A DNA stretch of 64,000 bases from Anaerococcus sp. mt242 (GTDB lineage Bacteria; Bacillota; Clostridia; Tissierellales; Peptoniphilaceae). Position 1 is the first letter of the stretch; each line of letters opens with the position of its first letter. A program made the position numbers and the translations under genes. Below, piece by piece: positions 17,387-27,089 of this stretch. Below the pieces are notes generated by a model, which worked only from the letters and a program-made list of their open reading frames with translations, did no database searches and was not told the DNA's origin. Location: the NCBI RefSeq assembly GCF_016798225.1, contig NZ_JAEUYX010000001.1:62001-126000 (forward strand), in the 5' to 3' direction.

Positions 17387-18607
17387 ATGAAAGCAAAAAG
17401 ATTTTTTTTAAGCTTATTGGTTATACTTGTGGGCTTTTTTGGGACAAAATTTATCCTAGATAAGCTAGTAGAAAACCAAAAGGATTTAGCTTACAAAGAC
17501 ATACCAAATTACAATGACGACGCAGTGAAGACAGCCGACGGAGAATATCTAATCCTCTTAGTTGGTGTAGACAAAAATGGAGATGATGACAAAAATACAG
17601 ATTTTACCCGTACAGATACCATCATGCTTTTAAAGGCAGATACAAAAACGGGGAAAATGGATCTAATGAGTATTCCTCGTGATAGCAGGATAAAAATCCG
17701 CGACAAATTTGATAAGGTCAACCATGCCCATGCCTTTGGCGGTATAGAGCTAACCATGCAAACATTAAGAAGTTTCTTGGGACTAGACATTGATTATTAC
17801 GTGCAAATAAATTATCAAGCGCTGATAAATATAGTGGATGCTTTAGGTGGAGTAGATTATGAAGTTCCTGAAGGTATTAGTATCGATAAAGGAAAAGTTC
17901 AAATAAAACCAGGTTTAAACCATTTAGATGGCAACGAAGTGATGTGGTATTTAAGAACTAGAAATATCTACAACAATGGTGACATCGGTAGGGTAAATAC
18001 CCAACAAGGATTTGTAAAAGCCATGGTAGATGAAATTGTCAAAAAATCAAAAAATATGAATATAATGACATTTATTTCAAACTATCTACAATATGTAAAA
18101 ACAAATCTGCCAATGATGGCTATTATGGATTTAGCGGGAAATATAAATAATTTCTCATCCGATAAGATGGACACCCACATAGTACCAGGTATGGAGCAAA
18201 CCATCGATGGTACCAGCTACTACATTCCTGATTTTGAAAAAACTTGGAAAATAGTTGATGAGGTTTTCCCAAACTTTAAGCTAAAAAATTGGGAAAAAGA
18301 AGATTCTGGCTATCAGGAATACGAACACTATGACGAAATCAAAGATGAGTCCACTGATAGGGGACTTCATGATGAGAATAAGCAAGAAGAAACAAAAACA
18401 GAAGAAGCACCACTACCAAAAACAAAAACAATTGAAGAAAAGCCAGTAAATAATGAGCAAAATCAAGGCCAAGCACAAACTCAAGATCAAAATAATGAGC
18501 AAGATAGTTACACTGAAACCATAACTACTACAACGACCACTACAAACCAAGATATGTTAGATGAATCACTAAATGCAGAACCAAGAGAGGAAAATGCGGA
18601 TGAATAG
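17387..18607 (+). CDS. LytR-CpsA-Psr (LCP) family cell wall polymer ligase
   Basis: 406 residues: one N-terminal transmembrane anchor (about 5-25), then an extracytoplasmic LCP domain (about 50-220; LLVGVDKNGDD, TDTIMLLKADTKTG, SIPRDSRIKI, FGGIELTMQTLRSFLG, WYLRTRN), and a long hydrophilic tail rich in Q, N, E and T ending in a run of threonines. LCP enzymes transfer lipid-linked polymers such as teichoic acids or capsule to peptidoglycan. Conserved arginines of the pyrophosphate site are in SIPRDSR and YLRTRN. The low-complexity tail may span the wall. Its 3' end overlaps the isomerase gene by 8 bp. Confidence 0.92.
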   Translation: MKAKRFFLSLLVILVGFFGTKFILDKLVENQKDLAYKDIPNYNDDAVKTADGEYLILLVGVDKNGDDDKNTDFTRTDTIMLLKADTKTGKMDLMSIPRDSRIKIRDKFDKVNHAHAFGGIELTMQTLRSFLGLDIDYYVQINYQALINIVDALGGVDYEVPEGISIDKGKVQIKPGLNHLDGNEVMWYLRTRNIYNNGDIGRVNTQQGFVKAMVDEIVKKSKNMNIMTFISNYLQYVKTNLPMMAIMDLAGNINNFSSDKMDTHIVPGMEQTIDGTSYYIPDFEKTWKIVDEVFPNFKLKNWEKEDSGYQEYEHYDEIKDESTDRGLHDENKQEETKTEEAPLPKTKTIEEKPVNNEQNQGQAQTQDQNNEQDSYTETITTTTTTTNQDMLDESLNAEPREENADE

Positions 18608-19619
18608 TCAAAGACGTGAAAGAAAAGATGCTCATATCGAAAATTATTTAAAAAGTAAATCACGAGAATCCACTCTTTTAGAAAATGTCTATATAGAACA
18701 CAACGCAGTTTCAGATGTTTCCCTTAATGAAATTGATACTAGCATTGAATTTATGGGCAGAAAAATTGCTATGCCCCTAATGGTAGATGCAATGACTGGT
18801 GGGGGATCTGCATCAGTAAATATAAATGAAGACCTATCATCCATTTGCGAATCGCTAAATATACCAATGGCTGTAGGTAGCGAATCAATTGCCATAGCTG
18901 ATGAAGAATCCCGTGATTCCTTTGAACTTGTAAAGTACAAGGAAAATTTATTTAGGATTGGTAATCTTGGATTTGAACGTGAGTACGAAGATTTTGTATT
19001 TGCAAGAGATCTAATCGATGCTAACGCCATGCAAGTCCACCTAAATCTTGCCCAAGAGCTTGTTATGAAAGAGGGAGACAATTCCTACCACTCATCCATA
19101 GATCTGATTGAAAAACTAATTAAAGATTTCTCATATCCAATAATTGTAAAAGAAACTGGATCTGGTATTTCAAAATCAGTTGCCCAAAAACTTGTAAATG
19201 CTGGCGTAAAATATATCGATGTTGCCGGCAAGGGCGGTACAAATTTTATAGAAATTGAGGATTTAAGAGACTTTGAAGTTGACTACTCCGATCTTTATGA
19301 CTGGGGGATACCAACAGCAAAATCTATTATAGATGTAAGAAGTGTAGCAGATGATAGCTTTATAATTGCATCAGGTGGGATAAAAACTGCTATGGATATT
19401 GTAAAGTCAATAATAATTGGAGCTGATATGGCAGCAATGAGTGGGGAAGTGTTAAGCTACCTCCTGCATGGTGGTTATGAGGCTTGCGAAAGCTTCTTAA
19501 AAGAAATAAATCTAAAAATAAAAATAATTATGGCCCTTCTTGGAGTAAGAAACATTGATGAGCTTAAAAAAGTTGATTACAAGCTAACAGGAGAGCTAAG
19601 AGAACTTATAGAAGGCTAG
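18600..19619 (+). CDS. fni: Type 2 isopentenyl-diphosphate delta-isomerase
   Basis: FMN- and NADPH-dependent enzyme interconverting IPP and DMAPP for isoprenoid synthesis; cytosolic TIM barrel. Motifs: RRERKDAHI at the N-terminus, MVDAMTGGG, DVAGKGGTNF and ASGGIKTAMD. I chose the ATG at 18600 (339 residues): AGAGAGG ends 9 bp before it, and the resulting N-terminus matches the family, whereas the in-frame ATG at 18573 would add nine residues without support. Overlaps the LCP gene by 8 bp, suggesting coupling of wall polymer and lipid carrier supply. Confidence 0.92.
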   Translation: MNSQRRERKDAHIENYLKSKSRESTLLENVYIEHNAVSDVSLNEIDTSIEFMGRKIAMPLMVDAMTGGGSASVNINEDLSSICESLNIPMAVGSESIAIADEESRDSFELVKYKENLFRIGNLGFEREYEDFVFARDLIDANAMQVHLNLAQELVMKEGDNSYHSSIDLIEKLIKDFSYPIIVKETGSGISKSVAQKLVNAGVKYIDVAGKGGTNFIEIEDLRDFEVDYSDLYDWGIPTAKSIIDVRSVADDSFIIASGGIKTAMDIVKSIIIGADMAAMSGEVLSYLLHGGYEACESFLKEINLKIKIIMALLGVRNIDELKKVDYKLTGELRELIEG

Positions 19620-19638
19620 TTGTTACTAGCCTTTTTTG
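19612..19638 (+). terminator. Rho-independent terminator after fni
   Basis: AAGGCTAG (loop TTGTTA) CTAGCCTT followed by TTTT. The stop codon TAG is part of the left arm. Confidence 0.88.
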
Positions 19639-19706
19639 GTCTAAAATATTGATTTTTTAGCAATTTTATTAGATAATTGTCATAAGAAAAAAGAAAGGCG
19701 GAAAGT

Positions 19707-20342
19707 ATGCTTGCAAATGATCTTATAATTGCCCTAAGTTTTGTACTGGCAGTTATTTTTGTGATTTCAATACTTTTCACAGAAAAAAAGGTTTTTTTTG
19801 GCATATTAGCATTGTTACTTTTTGGGTTTTTCTATTACCAAAACACCATATATAATGTAGCAGATAATATGACGATTTTAACCTTTATAATGGGAATCAC
19901 TCTGCTTGCCCTAGAAATATTTATACCAAGTTTCGGGGTGATTGGCATAGTAGGTATCATTTTGACCATTTATTCTGTGATGGATAGTTTTGCCGATAGC
20001 CAAACAGGTATATTAATACTTGTTGTAAGCGCCCTTGCAATAGTTCTTACCGTAACTATTTATGTAAAATTAGGATTTGATAGAAATCTATTTGATAGAT
20101 TTATCCTAACAAATACTAATTCATCCCTAAGGGGATATAATAGCAAAAATGATTACAGAAGTTTGATTGGCAAAATTGGAGTTACAAAAACTATTCTAAG
20201 GCCAACAGGTAGAATAGAGATAGAAGGGACTGCTTACGATGCAAAATCTAACAGTGATTTCATAGGTAAAGACAAAGATGTAGAAGTAGTTGCCATAAAA
20301 GATGGCCACATAATTGTAAAGGAGAAAGTATGGAATTCTTAG
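19707..20342 (+). CDS. NfeD-family membrane protein
   Basis: 211 residues: four to five hydrophobic helices (about 5-130, including [20 protein letters not shown]) and a C-terminal OB-fold NfeD domain (about 150-210; [20 protein letters not shown]). NfeD proteins pair with flotillin-like proteins and affect membrane organisation. This is the short class without the N-terminal ClpP-like protease domain. It overlaps floA by 13 bp. Confidence 0.88.
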   Translation: MLANDLIIALSFVLAVIFVISILFTEKKVFFGILALLLFGFFYYQNTIYNVADNMTILTFIMGITLLALEIFIPSFGVIGIVGIILTIYSVMDSFADSQTGILILVVSALAIVLTVTIYVKLGFDRNLFDRFILTNTNSSLRGYNSKNDYRSLIGKIGVTKTILRPTGRIEIEGTAYDAKSNSDFIGKDKDVEVVAIKDGHIIVKEKVWNS

Positions 20343-21274
20343 CACCAGCAATAATTATAATTGTACTTATAGTATTTTTCACAATGGTTCCAATAGGACT
20401 ATGGATAACAGCAAGATTTTCTGGAGTAAATATTTCAATGGCATCCCTAGTTGCCATGCGTTTTAGAAGACTTAATCCACATGTAATTGTAAATGCCCTT
20501 ATCAAATCTCACCAAGCAGGCATTCCAATTAGAACAGAAGACTTAGAAAGCCATTATCTTGCAGGAGGTAATATCAACCAAGTTGTTGATGCCCTAATCG
20601 CAGCAGAAAGAGCAAATATTGACTTGCCTTTTGAGCAAGCAGCAGCAATCGATCTTGCTGGACGTAATGTATTTGAAGCTGTACAAGTTTCTGTAACACC
20701 AAAAGTAATCAACACACCAGTAATTGCAGCAGTTGCAAAAAATGGTATCGAAGTAAAAGTAATTGCAAAAGTAACAGTAAGAGCAAATATAGATAGACTT
20801 GTAGGTGGAGCTGGCGAAGAAACAATTATCGCAAGAGTTGGGGAAGGTATTGTAACTACAGTAGGGTCTGCAAATTCCCACGCCCAAGTTTTAGAAAATC
20901 CAGATAATATTTCCCAAACAGTTTTAATGAAGGGACTTGATTCAGGAACAGCTTATGAGATTTTATCAATAGATATAGCTGATGTGGATGTAGGACGTAA
21001 CGTTGGGGCAGAATTACAACGTGACCAAGCAGAAGCTGACAAAAATATTGCTCAAGCTAAAGCTGAAGAACGTCGTGCTCAAGCTATCGCTCTAGAACAA
21101 GAAAATAAAGCAAAAGTAGTAGAAGCAGAAGCGAGAATACCAGAAGCCATTGCTGATGCATTTGAAAGTGGAAACTTAGGAATCATGGACTATTATAATA
21201 TGAAAAATATCAACGCAGATACAAAAATGCGCGAAAGCTTATCAGATGTAGATGCGGGTGATTTTGATGTCTAA
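20330..21274 (+). CDS. floA: Flotillin-like protein FloA
   Basis: 314 residues: N-terminal membrane segment (about 5-28), SPFH-type region ([29 protein letters not shown]) and an alanine/glutamate-rich coiled-coil stretch (about 225-290; repeats of AEER, AQAI). FloA scaffolds membrane microdomains. Start supported by AAGGAG 6 bp upstream within the nfeD gene. In Bacillus the same neighbours (yqeZ-yqfA-yqfB) precede phoH, as here. Confidence 0.95.
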   Translation: MEFLAPAIIIIVLIVFFTMVPIGLWITARFSGVNISMASLVAMRFRRLNPHVIVNALIKSHQAGIPIRTEDLESHYLAGGNINQVVDALIAAERANIDLPFEQAAAIDLAGRNVFEAVQVSVTPKVINTPVIAAVAKNGIEVKVIAKVTVRANIDRLVGGAGEETIIARVGEGIVTTVGSANSHAQVLENPDNISQTVLMKGLDSGTAYEILSIDIADVDVGRNVGAELQRDQAEADKNIAQAKAEERRAQAIALEQENKAKVVEAEARIPEAIADAFESGNLGIMDYYNMKNINADTKMRESLSDVDAGDFDV

Positions 21275-21830
21275 TAATAAGAAGAAAAAAACATCTTATG
21301 AATCCTTTGATTCTTGGATAAAGTCGGCAAAAAATTCTATAAATGAACTTATAGAAGAAGCTGAAAGAGAAGTCGAGGAAGAAGAGAGAAAGAAAAAACA
21401 AAGTTACCAATCTGGCAGAAAACCAACAGTGTTTAGAAAATTTTCTGACAATAAAGATGTAAAAGAGCTTTTTCCTAAAAAAGAATCAAATAATAAAAAA
21501 AGTGGGATGAATAAAAGATCTTATGAGGGAAATGTAAACTCAAAAGGTAGCATAAGTGGAAAATCCATGATGGGTCCTGAAGGAGATCCAGTAAATCCAG
21601 ATTTAAGAAAAAGATTAGAAGAAAAAAGAGCTAAAGAACTTAGAGAAAAAAAACAGCAAAAATTATATAAAAAAGACATCCACTATAAGAGAAAAAGTGT
21701 AAAAGACGCAGAAAAACACGAAAAAATAGATTCTTACAAAAAAACTCTTAAAAACAAAGAGAATTTCAGAAAAGCAATTATTATGTCAGAAATACTGGCC
21801 CCTCCCTTGGCTAAGAGAAAAAAATTCTAA
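21267..21830 (+). CDS. Unrecognised basic, hydrophilic protein in the floA-phoH interval
   Basis: About 187 residues from the ATG at 21267 (the upstream in-frame ATG at 21252 lies deeper in floA; GGGTGA fits the later start). The composition is strongly charged, rich in Lys, Glu and Ser, with no membrane helix and likely disorder, especially residues 60-150; the C-terminus has a short conserved-looking segment [18 protein letters not shown]. It occupies the place of yqfB/yqfC-yqfD in Bacillus but shows no similarity that I can recognise. Overlaps floA by 8 bp. Function unknown; nucleic-acid or membrane-surface binding would suit its charge. Confidence 0.75.
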   Translation: MSNNKKKKTSYESFDSWIKSAKNSINELIEEAEREVEEEERKKKQSYQSGRKPTVFRKFSDNKDVKELFPKKESNNKKSGMNKRSYEGNVNSKGSISGKSMMGPEGDPVNPDLRKRLEEKRAKELREKKQQKLYKKDIHYKRKSVKDAEKHEKIDSYKKTLKNKENFRKAIIMSEILAPPLAKRKKF

Positions 21831-21836
21831 AAAAGG

Positions 21837-21842
21837 TATAAT
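21837..21842 (+). promoter_or_regulatory. Candidate -10 box upstream of phoH
   Basis: Perfect TATAAT 32 bp before the predicted phoH initiation codon; the -35 region is poor, so this is tentative. Confidence 0.35.
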
Positions 21843-21874
21843 AAATACACACAAAAACAATCGGAGGGATTGAT

Positions 21875-22879
21875 ATTAATAGAACTATAGCAATTGAAAA
21901 TCCAAATAATGTAAGAATTTTATTTGGTAATTTTGATAAAAATAGAAAATATATAGAAGAACGTTTCAATACCAAAATAAAACTTAAAGAAGATGGCCTA
22001 GAAGTAAGTGGTAAGGGTATAAACACAGAATTTGCCAAAGAACTTATTATAGAGCTATTAAATGAAGTTGATAAAAATGGTAGCCTGGAATTTCAAAAAA
22101 TAAAATATTATGCAGATATGCTGGAGCGTGAAAACAAGGATGTAATCAAACAAGCCCTTGATGATTCAATTATCACAACTGCAACAGGAAAACCAATCAA
22201 ACCAAAAACACTAGGCCAACAAGCCTATATTGAAAAAATAAAAAATAATGATGTGGTTTTTGGTATAGGTCCTGCTGGTACTGGTAAAACATATCTGGCT
22301 GTTGCTATGGCAGTAAGAAGCTTTAAGCAAGGCGAAGTAAATAGGATTATCCTTACTCGTCCAGCAGTAGAAGCTGGAGAAAGTCTAGGATTTTTACCAG
22401 GTGACTTACAAGATAAAGTGGATCCATATTTGCGCCCACTATATGACGGACTTTTTGAAATACTAGGATTTGAAACTTACCAAGGCTTGGTAGAAAAAGG
22501 AATGATTGAAGTTGCCCCTCTTGCTTATATGAGAGGACGTACTTTAGATAATGCTTTTGTAATACTTGATGAGGCACAAAATACAACAAGTGAGCAGATG
22601 AAAATGTTTTTAACCCGTTTAGGTTACGGTTCAAAGGCAATCATCACTGGAGATAAAACCCAAGTTGATTTGCCTCGTGGCAAAAATAGTGGGCTTAGAA
22701 CTGCTGAACGTATACTAAAAGATGTCAAAGGTATTGGTTTTCAAAACTTCTCATCAGTAGATGTAGTTAGACATCCTCTTGTTCAAAGAATTATCGATGC
22801 TTACGATAAGGAAGATGCCAAAAATCAAGCGCAAAGAGAAGAAAAACAAGCAAAAACAGACAAAGAAAAAGAACTTTAA
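21875..22879 (+). CDS. phoH: PhoH-family ATPase, with a non-standard ATT start
   Basis: PhoH-like P-loop protein, 334 residues if begun at 21875. Walker A GIGPAGTGKTYLAVA, then LTRPAVEAGESLGFLPGD and Walker B AFVILDEAQNTT are intact. The N-terminal PhoH region (VRILFGNFDKNRKYIEE...) is encoded upstream of the first ATG (22118), so that ATG would delete about 81 conserved residues including a KH-like part. In this frame there is no ATG, GTG or TTG between the preceding stop (21842-21844) and 22118. GGAGGG at 21863-21868 lies 6 bp before ATT at 21875, making ATT the best initiation codon. PhoH is usually linked to RNA metabolism and ybeY, which follows. Confidence 0.85.
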   Translation: MNRTIAIENPNNVRILFGNFDKNRKYIEERFNTKIKLKEDGLEVSGKGINTEFAKELIIELLNEVDKNGSLEFQKIKYYADMLERENKDVIKQALDDSIITTATGKPIKPKTLGQQAYIEKIKNNDVVFGIGPAGTGKTYLAVAMAVRSFKQGEVNRIILTRPAVEAGESLGFLPGDLQDKVDPYLRPLYDGLFEILGFETYQGLVEKGMIEVAPLAYMRGRTLDNAFVILDEAQNTTSEQMKMFLTRLGYGSKAIITGDKTQVDLPRGKNSGLRTAERILKDVKGIGFQNFSSVDVVRHPLVQRIIDAYDKEDAKNQAQREEKQAKTDKEKEL

Positions 22880-22888
22880 GGATAGTAT

Positions 22889-23338
22889 ATGAATCTCATA
22901 ATTGCAAATGAAACTAATGAAAAAATTGACATGGATGAAAAGCTAAAAAGTGTTGTAAAAACAGTCCTAGAAACAGAGGGACTGCCATTAGAATACGAAG
23001 TTTCCATTACTTTTGTAGATATAGATGAGATTCACAAATTAAATAAAGAATTTAGGAATGTAGATAGGCCAACTGATGTCCTATCTTTTCCTATGGATGA
23101 GGACTTTTCTATTGAGGGTGTAGATACTATGCTTGGAGATATTGTAATTTCTATGGATGTGGCAAAGGAACAAGCAAAAGATTTTGGCCATTCACTAGAT
23201 CGTGAAATTATGTATCTTACAGCCCACTCAATGCTACATTTATTAGGCTATGACCACATGGAAGATGAGGAAAAATCTGAAATGCGTGCTCGAGAAAAGG
23301 AAGTTATGAAAAAATTGGGAGTCTTTAAAAATGACTGA
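22889..23338 (+). CDS. ybeY: Endoribonuclease/rRNA maturation factor YbeY
   Basis: 149 residues. The zinc-binding signature H-x3-H-x5-H is present as AHSMLHLLGYDHMEDEE, and the conserved RNVDRPTDVLSFPM segment precedes it. Acts in 16S rRNA 3'-end processing and ribosome quality control. Begins 9 bp after phoH and overlaps the next gene by 8 bp. Weak Shine-Dalgarno AAGGAT. Confidence 0.95.
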   Translation: MNLIIANETNEKIDMDEKLKSVVKTVLETEGLPLEYEVSITFVDIDEIHKLNKEFRNVDRPTDVLSFPMDEDFSIEGVDTMLGDIVISMDVAKEQAKDFGHSLDREIMYLTAHSMLHLLGYDHMEDEEKSEMRAREKEVMKKLGVFKND

Positions 23339-24176
23339 AAAAAATGAAAGAGAGACTCTTAAAGAAGAAATCAAAAAAGAAGTCCTCGAAGACTGGAGAA
23401 AAGAACAAGAGCGCAATGAAGCAGCCCGCCAAAAGTTAAATGATCGAAACTTTGAAAAAGAAGAACTCTCTCATGGGCAAAAATTTTTAAAAGGATTTGA
23501 TTACGCCTATGAGGGTTTGGTTTGGGCTATAAATCACGAAAAAAATATGAAATTTCACTTGCTTGCCCTGGCGATTTTATTAGTTGCATCTTTATTTTTT
23601 AATCTTTCTAGAATAGAGATGATAACTTTAGTGTTTGCAGTTAGCTTTGTATTAGGATTTGAATTATTAAATACAGCCTTAGAGCAAGCAGTAAACCTAG
23701 CCAGTGGTGGCAAATATTCTCCCTTTGCAAAGGCCAGCAAAGACATAGCTGCAGCTGCAGTTTTTATTTCAGCACTTAATGCGCTTTTTGTGGCCTATCT
23801 AATATTTTTTGATAAATTTATAGATTTTTATAATTCAGTAATTGTTAGGATTACTAGACAACCGTCACATTTAGCGGTTATTACACTTTCTTTAGCAATT
23901 GTAGTTACAATTTTCTTAAAAGGTGTATTCTATGAAGGTCACGGGACGGCTTTTAAGGGCGGATTTGTAAGTGGTCATACATCGCTAGGATTTTGCATTG
24001 CAACTATTGGTATTATGCAAAGTACAAATCCTCTTGTAAAACTTTTATTTTTAGGACTTGCAATTATTATTGCAGAAAGTAGGTATGAGGCTAATATTCA
24101 CTCCATACCGGAAATTGTTAGAGGAGCCATCCTTGGAGCATCCATGGCCATGGCTATATTTGGGATATTTTCATGA
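23331..24176 (+). CDS. DgkA-type lipid kinase fused to PAP2 phosphatase
   Basis: 281 residues in two domains. After a charged, probably coiled N-terminal extension (1-50), residues 55-150 form a DgkA-type kinase with three helices and the active-site motifs GFELLNTALEQAVNL and AKASKDIAAAA (undecaprenol kinase in Gram-positives). Residues 165-281 are a PAP2 phosphatase-like membrane domain: FVSGHTSLGF and SRYEANIHSIPEIVRGAILG match the second and third PAP2 motifs; the first motif is weak. One polypeptide could both phosphorylate undecaprenol and dephosphorylate the lipid or its pyrophosphate. In Bacillus the position holds dgkA alone. Overlaps ybeY by 8 bp and cdd by 4 bp. Confidence 0.88.
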   Translation: MTEKNERETLKEEIKKEVLEDWRKEQERNEAARQKLNDRNFEKEELSHGQKFLKGFDYAYEGLVWAINHEKNMKFHLLALAILLVASLFFNLSRIEMITLVFAVSFVLGFELLNTALEQAVNLASGGKYSPFAKASKDIAAAAVFISALNALFVAYLIFFDKFIDFYNSVIVRITRQPSHLAVITLSLAIVVTIFLKGVFYEGHGTAFKGGFVSGHTSLGFCIATIGIMQSTNPLVKLLFLGLAIIIAESRYEANIHSIPEIVRGAILGASMAMAIFGIFS

Positions 24177-24574
24177 AGGAAATACAAAATTTAATTGATA
24201 TTGCAATAGCAAATAAGAAAAATTCATACTCTCCTTATTCAAACTTTAGGGTATCCTCAGTTGTAAAAACAAAGTCAGGAGCCATTTATAAGGGAGTAAA
24301 TATAGAAAATGCAGCCTATTCTCCATGCCTTTGTGCAGAAAGATCAGCAATGAGCACTGCCATTAGCGAGGGAGAAATGGACTTTGCATATATAGTGATA
24401 ACCGGCGATAGTCAAGATACATTCCCTTGTGGAGTGTGCAGGCAGTTTATAAAAGAATTTGCTGATGATGAAACTAAAATAGTGATAGCAAATAGTGTGG
24501 ATGATTACAAGATATTCACCATAGATGAGCTTTTGCCACACAGTTTTTCAAGTAAGGATTTAGAAAATAAATGA
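24173..24574 (+). CDS. cdd: Cytidine deaminase
   Basis: 133 residues, homotetrameric class. Zinc and catalytic residues are intact: C54-A55-E56 and P-C86-G-V-C89. Deaminates cytidine and deoxycytidine for pyrimidine salvage. Four-base overlaps on both sides (with the kinase/phosphatase gene and with era) put it firmly in the operon. Confidence 0.96.
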   Translation: MKEIQNLIDIAIANKKNSYSPYSNFRVSSVVKTKSGAIYKGVNIENAAYSPCLCAERSAMSTAISEGEMDFAYIVITGDSQDTFPCGVCRQFIKEFADDETKIVIANSVDDYKIFTIDELLPHSFSSKDLENK

Positions 24575-25452
24575 AATCAGGATTTATATCGGTAGTTGGC
24601 AGGGCAAATGTTGGAAAATCAACTCTTATGGAAAAGATTTTAAGAGAAAAGATATCGATTATTTCAAACAAACCCCAAACAACCAGAGATAAAATACAAA
24701 TAATATATAATGATGAGGATAGCCAGATAATTTTTATCGACACACCAGGCATCCAAACTCCACAAAACAAGCTTCAAGAAAAACTTTTTGAATTTAGTGA
24801 GGAGTCATTAAAAGAGTCTGATATTGTAACCTTTATAGTGGACAATTCCTTAGAAATAGGCAGACTTGATAGAGAAATAATTGAAATGCTAAAACGCATC
24901 CATGTTCCTAAAATTTTACTTATTAACAAAACAGATTTGCTAAGCGAAGATGAATTTGAGCAAATAAAAAATAAATTTGAGAACATGGAAATGTTTGAGC
25001 ATATTATTGGTATTTCTGCCTTGGAAGATAAAAATATCGACCAATATATAGAAACCATAAAAGAAATGCTAGATGAGGGCCCAGCCTACTATGATAGGGA
25101 TATGATCACTGATAAGTCAGAAAGATTTATCGTTTCAGAAATTATCCGTGAAAAGGCTCTAAATAATCTAAATGAAGAAGTCCCACACGGCATTGCTGTA
25201 AGAATTGATAATTTTAAACAAAGAGAAAATAGAAATCTTATCGATATCGATGCAACTATCATTGTTGAAAAAAATTCTCATAAGGAAATTGTTATCGGCA
25301 AGGGTGGATCTATGGTTAAGCAAATTGGCATAGAGGCCCGCAAAGAAATCGAAGTTTTCTTAGACAGCAAGGTCAATTTAAAACTTTGGGTCAAGGTCGA
25401 AAAAGACTGGCGCAAAAAAGAAAAATTGGTGGATAGGTTTGGCTACAAATGA
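24571..25452 (+). CDS. era: GTPase Era
   Basis: 293 residues: GTPase domain with G1 GRANVGKST, G3 DTPG and G4 NKTD, then a C-terminal KH domain (about 200-290; IVIGKGGSMVKQIG). Binds the 3' end of 16S rRNA and works with YbeY in 30S assembly. Overlaps cdd by 4 bp and recO by 14 bp. Confidence 0.97.
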   Translation: MKSGFISVVGRANVGKSTLMEKILREKISIISNKPQTTRDKIQIIYNDEDSQIIFIDTPGIQTPQNKLQEKLFEFSEESLKESDIVTFIVDNSLEIGRLDREIIEMLKRIHVPKILLINKTDLLSEDEFEQIKNKFENMEMFEHIIGISALEDKNIDQYIETIKEMLDEGPAYYDRDMITDKSERFIVSEIIREKALNNLNEEVPHGIAVRIDNFKQRENRNLIDIDATIIVEKNSHKEIVIGKGGSMVKQIGIEARKEIEVFLDSKVNLKLWVKVEKDWRKKEKLVDRFGYK

Positions 25453-26206
25453 TCTTTCTGATGTGACAGGCTTTGTCCTAAGAGAATTCCCCTACAAGGA
25501 AACTAGCAAAATCATCGAAGTTTTTAGCAAAGATTTTGGAAGAGTATCAATAATTGCCAAGGGTACTATGAACAAAAAATCTAAAACCCTAGGAGTTACT
25601 CAAAGATTTGTAAAAGCTTCCTACAACCTATATAAATCTGGCAAAGAATTTTATGGGATAAAGGAAGCAAGTCTTATAAAATCTTATTCAAAGTCAAATA
25701 AAAATTTTGATGTGATTTTATATAAATCAGCTATTTGTGATTTACTTTTAAGAACTTATGATCAAATCCAGATCGAAGTTGTCTACAAACTTATTGAAAA
25801 TACTTTTGAAGCCTTTGAAAATGCAGGAAGTAATCAAATAAACATTTTTTTGGCATTTTTATTAAAATATATTTCATTTTCAGGTTTTAAACCAAATTTG
25901 AGTACTTGCGGTGTTTGCGGTAAAAAAGTTATTAGTAGTGAAGTTTTTTTCTCAGAAAGCCAATCGTCTTTGATTTGTGAAGATGATAAATATATTATCC
26001 GTGATAAGATTTTTCTATATAAAGAGGAATTTGCCTATCTTAAAGGCCTTTTGTACACGAAATCAGAAGATTTAGAAAAACTAAATCCACCCGAAAATCA
26101 TAATAAAATTACAAGATTAATTATTAACTACACCCTTGATAAGCTAGAAATTAGCAAATTTTCTTCCATAGATTGGGTGCTAAAAAACGCTAATGAAAGG
26201 AATTAG
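25439..26206 (+). CDS. recO: DNA repair protein RecO
   Basis: 255 residues: N-terminal OB fold ([15 protein letters not shown]...[13 protein letters not shown]) and a C-terminal domain with the zinc-binding type motif CGVCGKK (residues about 158-164); the second pair of cysteines is reduced to one visible Cys (LICEDD). Promotes RecA loading and strand annealing with RecR. The start is a TTG at 25439; GGTGG lies 6 bp upstream and no in-frame ATG exists nearby. Confidence 0.93.
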   Translation: MATNDLSDVTGFVLREFPYKETSKIIEVFSKDFGRVSIIAKGTMNKKSKTLGVTQRFVKASYNLYKSGKEFYGIKEASLIKSYSKSNKNFDVILYKSAICDLLLRTYDQIQIEVVYKLIENTFEAFENAGSNQINIFLAFLLKYISFSGFKPNLSTCGVCGKKVISSEVFFSESQSSLICEDDKYIIRDKIFLYKEEFAYLKGLLYTKSEDLEKLNPPENHNKITRLIINYTLDKLEISKFSSIDWVLKNANERN

Positions 26207-26207
26207 T

Positions 26208-27089
26208 ATGTATTTTGAAGATTTAATACTAACTTTAGAAGAATACTGGAAAGAGCAGGGATGCTCTGTAATGTTTTCTTATGATACAGAAAAAGGTGCT
26301 GGAACTATGAACCCTCGCACTTTTTTAAGAGCTCTTGGACCAGAACCTTGGTCAGTAGTTTATGTTGAGCCATCAAGAAGACCAGCAGATGGTCGTTATG
26401 GAGAAAATCCAAACAGGCTATACCAACACCACCAATTACAAGTTTTACTAAAACCAAGCCCAGATAATATCCAAGATATTTATCTAAAATGCCTTGAAAG
26501 AATTGGTATCAATCCAAAAGAACATGATATTCGTTTTGTAGAAGACAACTGGGAATCACCAACCCTTGGTGCTTGGGGACTTGGTTGGGAAGTTTGGCTT
26601 GATGGGATGGAAATCACACAATTTACTTATTTCCAACAAGTAGGTGGTATCAACTGTGAGATTGAAAGTGGAGAGATCACAATCGGTCTTGAAAGAATTT
26701 GTATGTACCTTCAAGATGTAGACAATGTTTATGATATCAAATGGTCAGAAAATTTAACCTACGGTGATGTATTTAAACTTGCAGAGTACGAAAACTCCAA
26801 ATACTCTTTCGAAGATGCAGATAATGAAGTTTTGATGAACTTATTTGATATTTATGAAAAAGAAGCAAACAGACTAATTGATCTTGATTTAGTTTATCCA
26901 GCCTATGACAATGTACTAAAAACAAGCCATACCTTTAACACTCTTGATGCCAAAGGGGCCATTTCTGTTTCAGAACGTAGCCACTACATAAAAAGAGTGC
27001 GTGATGTAAGCTCAAAAGTAGCTGAAAAATATATTGCAAAAAGAGAAGAGCAAGGATTTCCTCTTCTAAGAAAGGATAATGATGAGTAG
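26208..27089 (+). CDS. glyQ: Glycine-tRNA ligase alpha subunit
   Basis: 293 residues from the ATG at 26208. The N-terminus [19 protein letters not shown] is typical and AAAGGA is 6 bp upstream; the ATG at 26193 inside recO would add five residues without a site. Catalytic class II aminoacyl-tRNA synthetase subunit of the alpha2-beta2 enzyme ([31 protein letters not shown]). Starts immediately after the recO stop. Confidence 0.96.
   Translation: MYFEDLILTLEEYWKEQGCSVMFSYDTEKGAGTMNPRTFLRALGPEPWSVVYVEPSRRPADGRYGENPNRLYQHHQLQVLLKPSPDNIQDIYLKCLERIGINPKEHDIRFVEDNWESPTLGAWGLGWEVWLDGMEITQFTYFQQVGGINCEIESGEITIGLERICMYLQDVDNVYDIKWSENLTYGDVFKLAEYENSKYSFEDADNEVLMNLFDIYEKEANRLIDLDLVYPAYDNVLKTSHTFNTLDAKGAISVSERSHYIKRVRDVSSKVAEKYIAKREEQGFPLLRKDNDE

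Noticed and set aside
21811-22038. Minus-strand frame overlapping the phoH 5' end
   Set aside because: Shadow of the plus-strand PhoH N-terminal coding region, which matches the family.
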